A stretch of 22,525 nucleotides of DNA. Origin: Bacteroidales bacterium. Its GTDB lineage: Bacteria > Bacteroidota > Bacteroidia > Bacteroidales > Dysgonomonadaceae. The first letter of the stretch is position 1. Each line of letters opens with the position of its first letter. The notes below the pieces were generated by a model. That model saw nothing but the letters and a program-made list of their open reading frames with translations, was not told where the DNA came from and did no database searches. Both the position numbers and the translations under genes were made by a program. Below are positions 21,896-22,525 of this stretch, piece by piece. Where the stretch lies: assembly GCA_012518155.1 (NCBI GenBank), contig JAAYTC010000180.1:1-22525 (forward strand), read 5' to 3'.

Positions 21896-22525
21896 ATGGC
21901 AAGAAAGAGAAAAAGACTCCCCCTGTTAGAGAATATCGAGATTACGGGCACGGCTGCCGAAGGAAAAGCGGTGGCGAAAGTGGATGGCATGGCTGTTTTC
22001 GTGCCATTTGTCGCGCCGGGTGACCGGGTAGATATTCAACTTACGCGTAAGAAAAACAACTACGCGGAGGGGAGGGCGGTGCATTTTCACGCCTATTCCG
22101 ATAGGCGCGTAAAGCCAGTTTGCGAACACTTCGGAGTGTGCGGCGGCTGCAAATGGCAGCATCTTCCTTACGAGGAACAACTGAAGTTCAAGCAGAAGCA
22201 GGTGCAAGATAACCTGGAGCGGATCGGCAAGGTGGAGTTGCCTGAATTCTTGCCCATCCTGGGTGCGCCCGAAACCACTTTTTACCGGAACAAACTGGAG
22301 TTTACCTTCTCCGACAAGCGATGGTTGACCGACGAGGAGATCGCGTCGGGAAGAGAGTTCACGGATATGAATAGCCTCGGCTTTCATATCCCGGGCATGT
22401 TCGTCAAGGTGTTGGATATCCACAAGTGCTGGCTGCAGGACGACCGGTCGAACCAGATCCGGAATGGGATTCGCTCCTTCTGCCTGCAAAACGGGTACTC
22501 TTTCTTCGATCTTCGTAAGCAAGAA
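21896..22525 (+). CDS. rlmD: RlmD/TrmA-type 23S rRNA (uracil-5-)-methyltransferase, N-terminal part
   Basis: The open frame from the ATG at 21896 runs 210 codons to the window end without a stop, so the SAM-binding catalytic domain is missing here. Residues 1-67 are a TRAM RNA-binding domain (NIEITGTAAEGKAVAKVDG... VPGD-like turn at 40-44). Four cysteines match the [4Fe-4S] pattern of this family: Cys76, Cys82 and Cys85 in CEHFGVCGGCKWQ, and Cys178 in HKCWL. FYRNKLEFTFS (129-139) is also typical. The enzyme would methylate a uracil in 23S rRNA using SAM. Which uracil (1939, 747 or both) cannot be told, so the symbol is provisional. Confidence 0.88.
   Translation, partial: MARKRKRLPLLENIEITGTAAEGKAVAKVDGMAVFVPFVAPGDRVDIQLTRKKNNYAEGRAVHFHAYSDRRVKPVCEHFGVCGGCKWQHLPYEEQLKFKQKQVQDNLERIGKVELPEFLPILGAPETTFYRNKLEFTFSDKRWLTDEEIASGREFTDMNSLGFHIPGMFVKVLDIHKCWLQDDRSNQIRNGIRSFCLQNGYSFFDLRKQE

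Noticed and set aside
21926..22522. 198-codon open frame on the minus strand at the right edge
   Set aside because: The plus strand encodes an uninterrupted RlmD/TrmA N-terminus with TRAM domain and Fe-S cysteines, so the minus frame is its shadow.

Overview
The window looks like chromosome of an anaerobic, amino-acid-fermenting member of the Bacteroidales (Dysgonomonadaceae-like; the family is an inference). Three things point there: repeated Bacteroidetes-type promoters (TAnnTTTG at -7, sometimes TTTG about 20 bp upstream), weak or absent Shine-Dalgarno sequences, and family markers such as a FeoA-FeoB fusion, a DEAD-box helicase paired with a basic-tailed cold-shock protein, and a secreted GH2 enzyme. 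I see no insertion sequence, CRISPR array, phage gene or rRNA.

Layout. Positions 1-188 hold the first codons of acpP (minus) and a shared divergent regulatory region with purN (plus). Positions 802-9803 are a nine-gene minus-strand block, read from high to low coordinates: glmS, mutL, glmE, mal, an AtuA-like DUF1446 gene, a DUF4387 gene, a P-loop ATPase with an AlaRS-editing-like tail, and the alpha and beta subunits of a class I hydro-lyase. A good promoter lies just upstream of glmS. Divergent from it is tRNA-Leu(UAG) with its own promoter and terminator. Next comes a DEAD-box helicase plus cold-shock-domain pair (plus strand) with a leader of about 130 nt. A minus-strand iron group follows: an OB-fold-like lipoprotein, a PepSY-type membrane protein, FeoAB and a Cys-rich FeoB-associated peptide. 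The right end (plus strand) has class II fumarase fumC, single-chain class I fumarase, a secreted GH2 beta-galactosidase-like enzyme, and the 5' part of an RlmD/TrmA-type rRNA methyltransferase cut by the window edge.

How the genes work together. GlmS and GlmE rearrange L-glutamate to 3-methylaspartate with coenzyme B12, MutL reactivates the mutase, MAL removes ammonia to give mesaconate, and the two-subunit hydro-lyase most likely hydrates mesaconate to citramalate. No citramalate lyase is present. Three genes with no established place in the pathway sit between MAL and the hydratase. This AtuA-like/DUF4387/ATPase trio is the most interesting part of the window. Two ordinary fumarases elsewhere in the window make it likely that the two-subunit enzyme is specialised as mesaconase.
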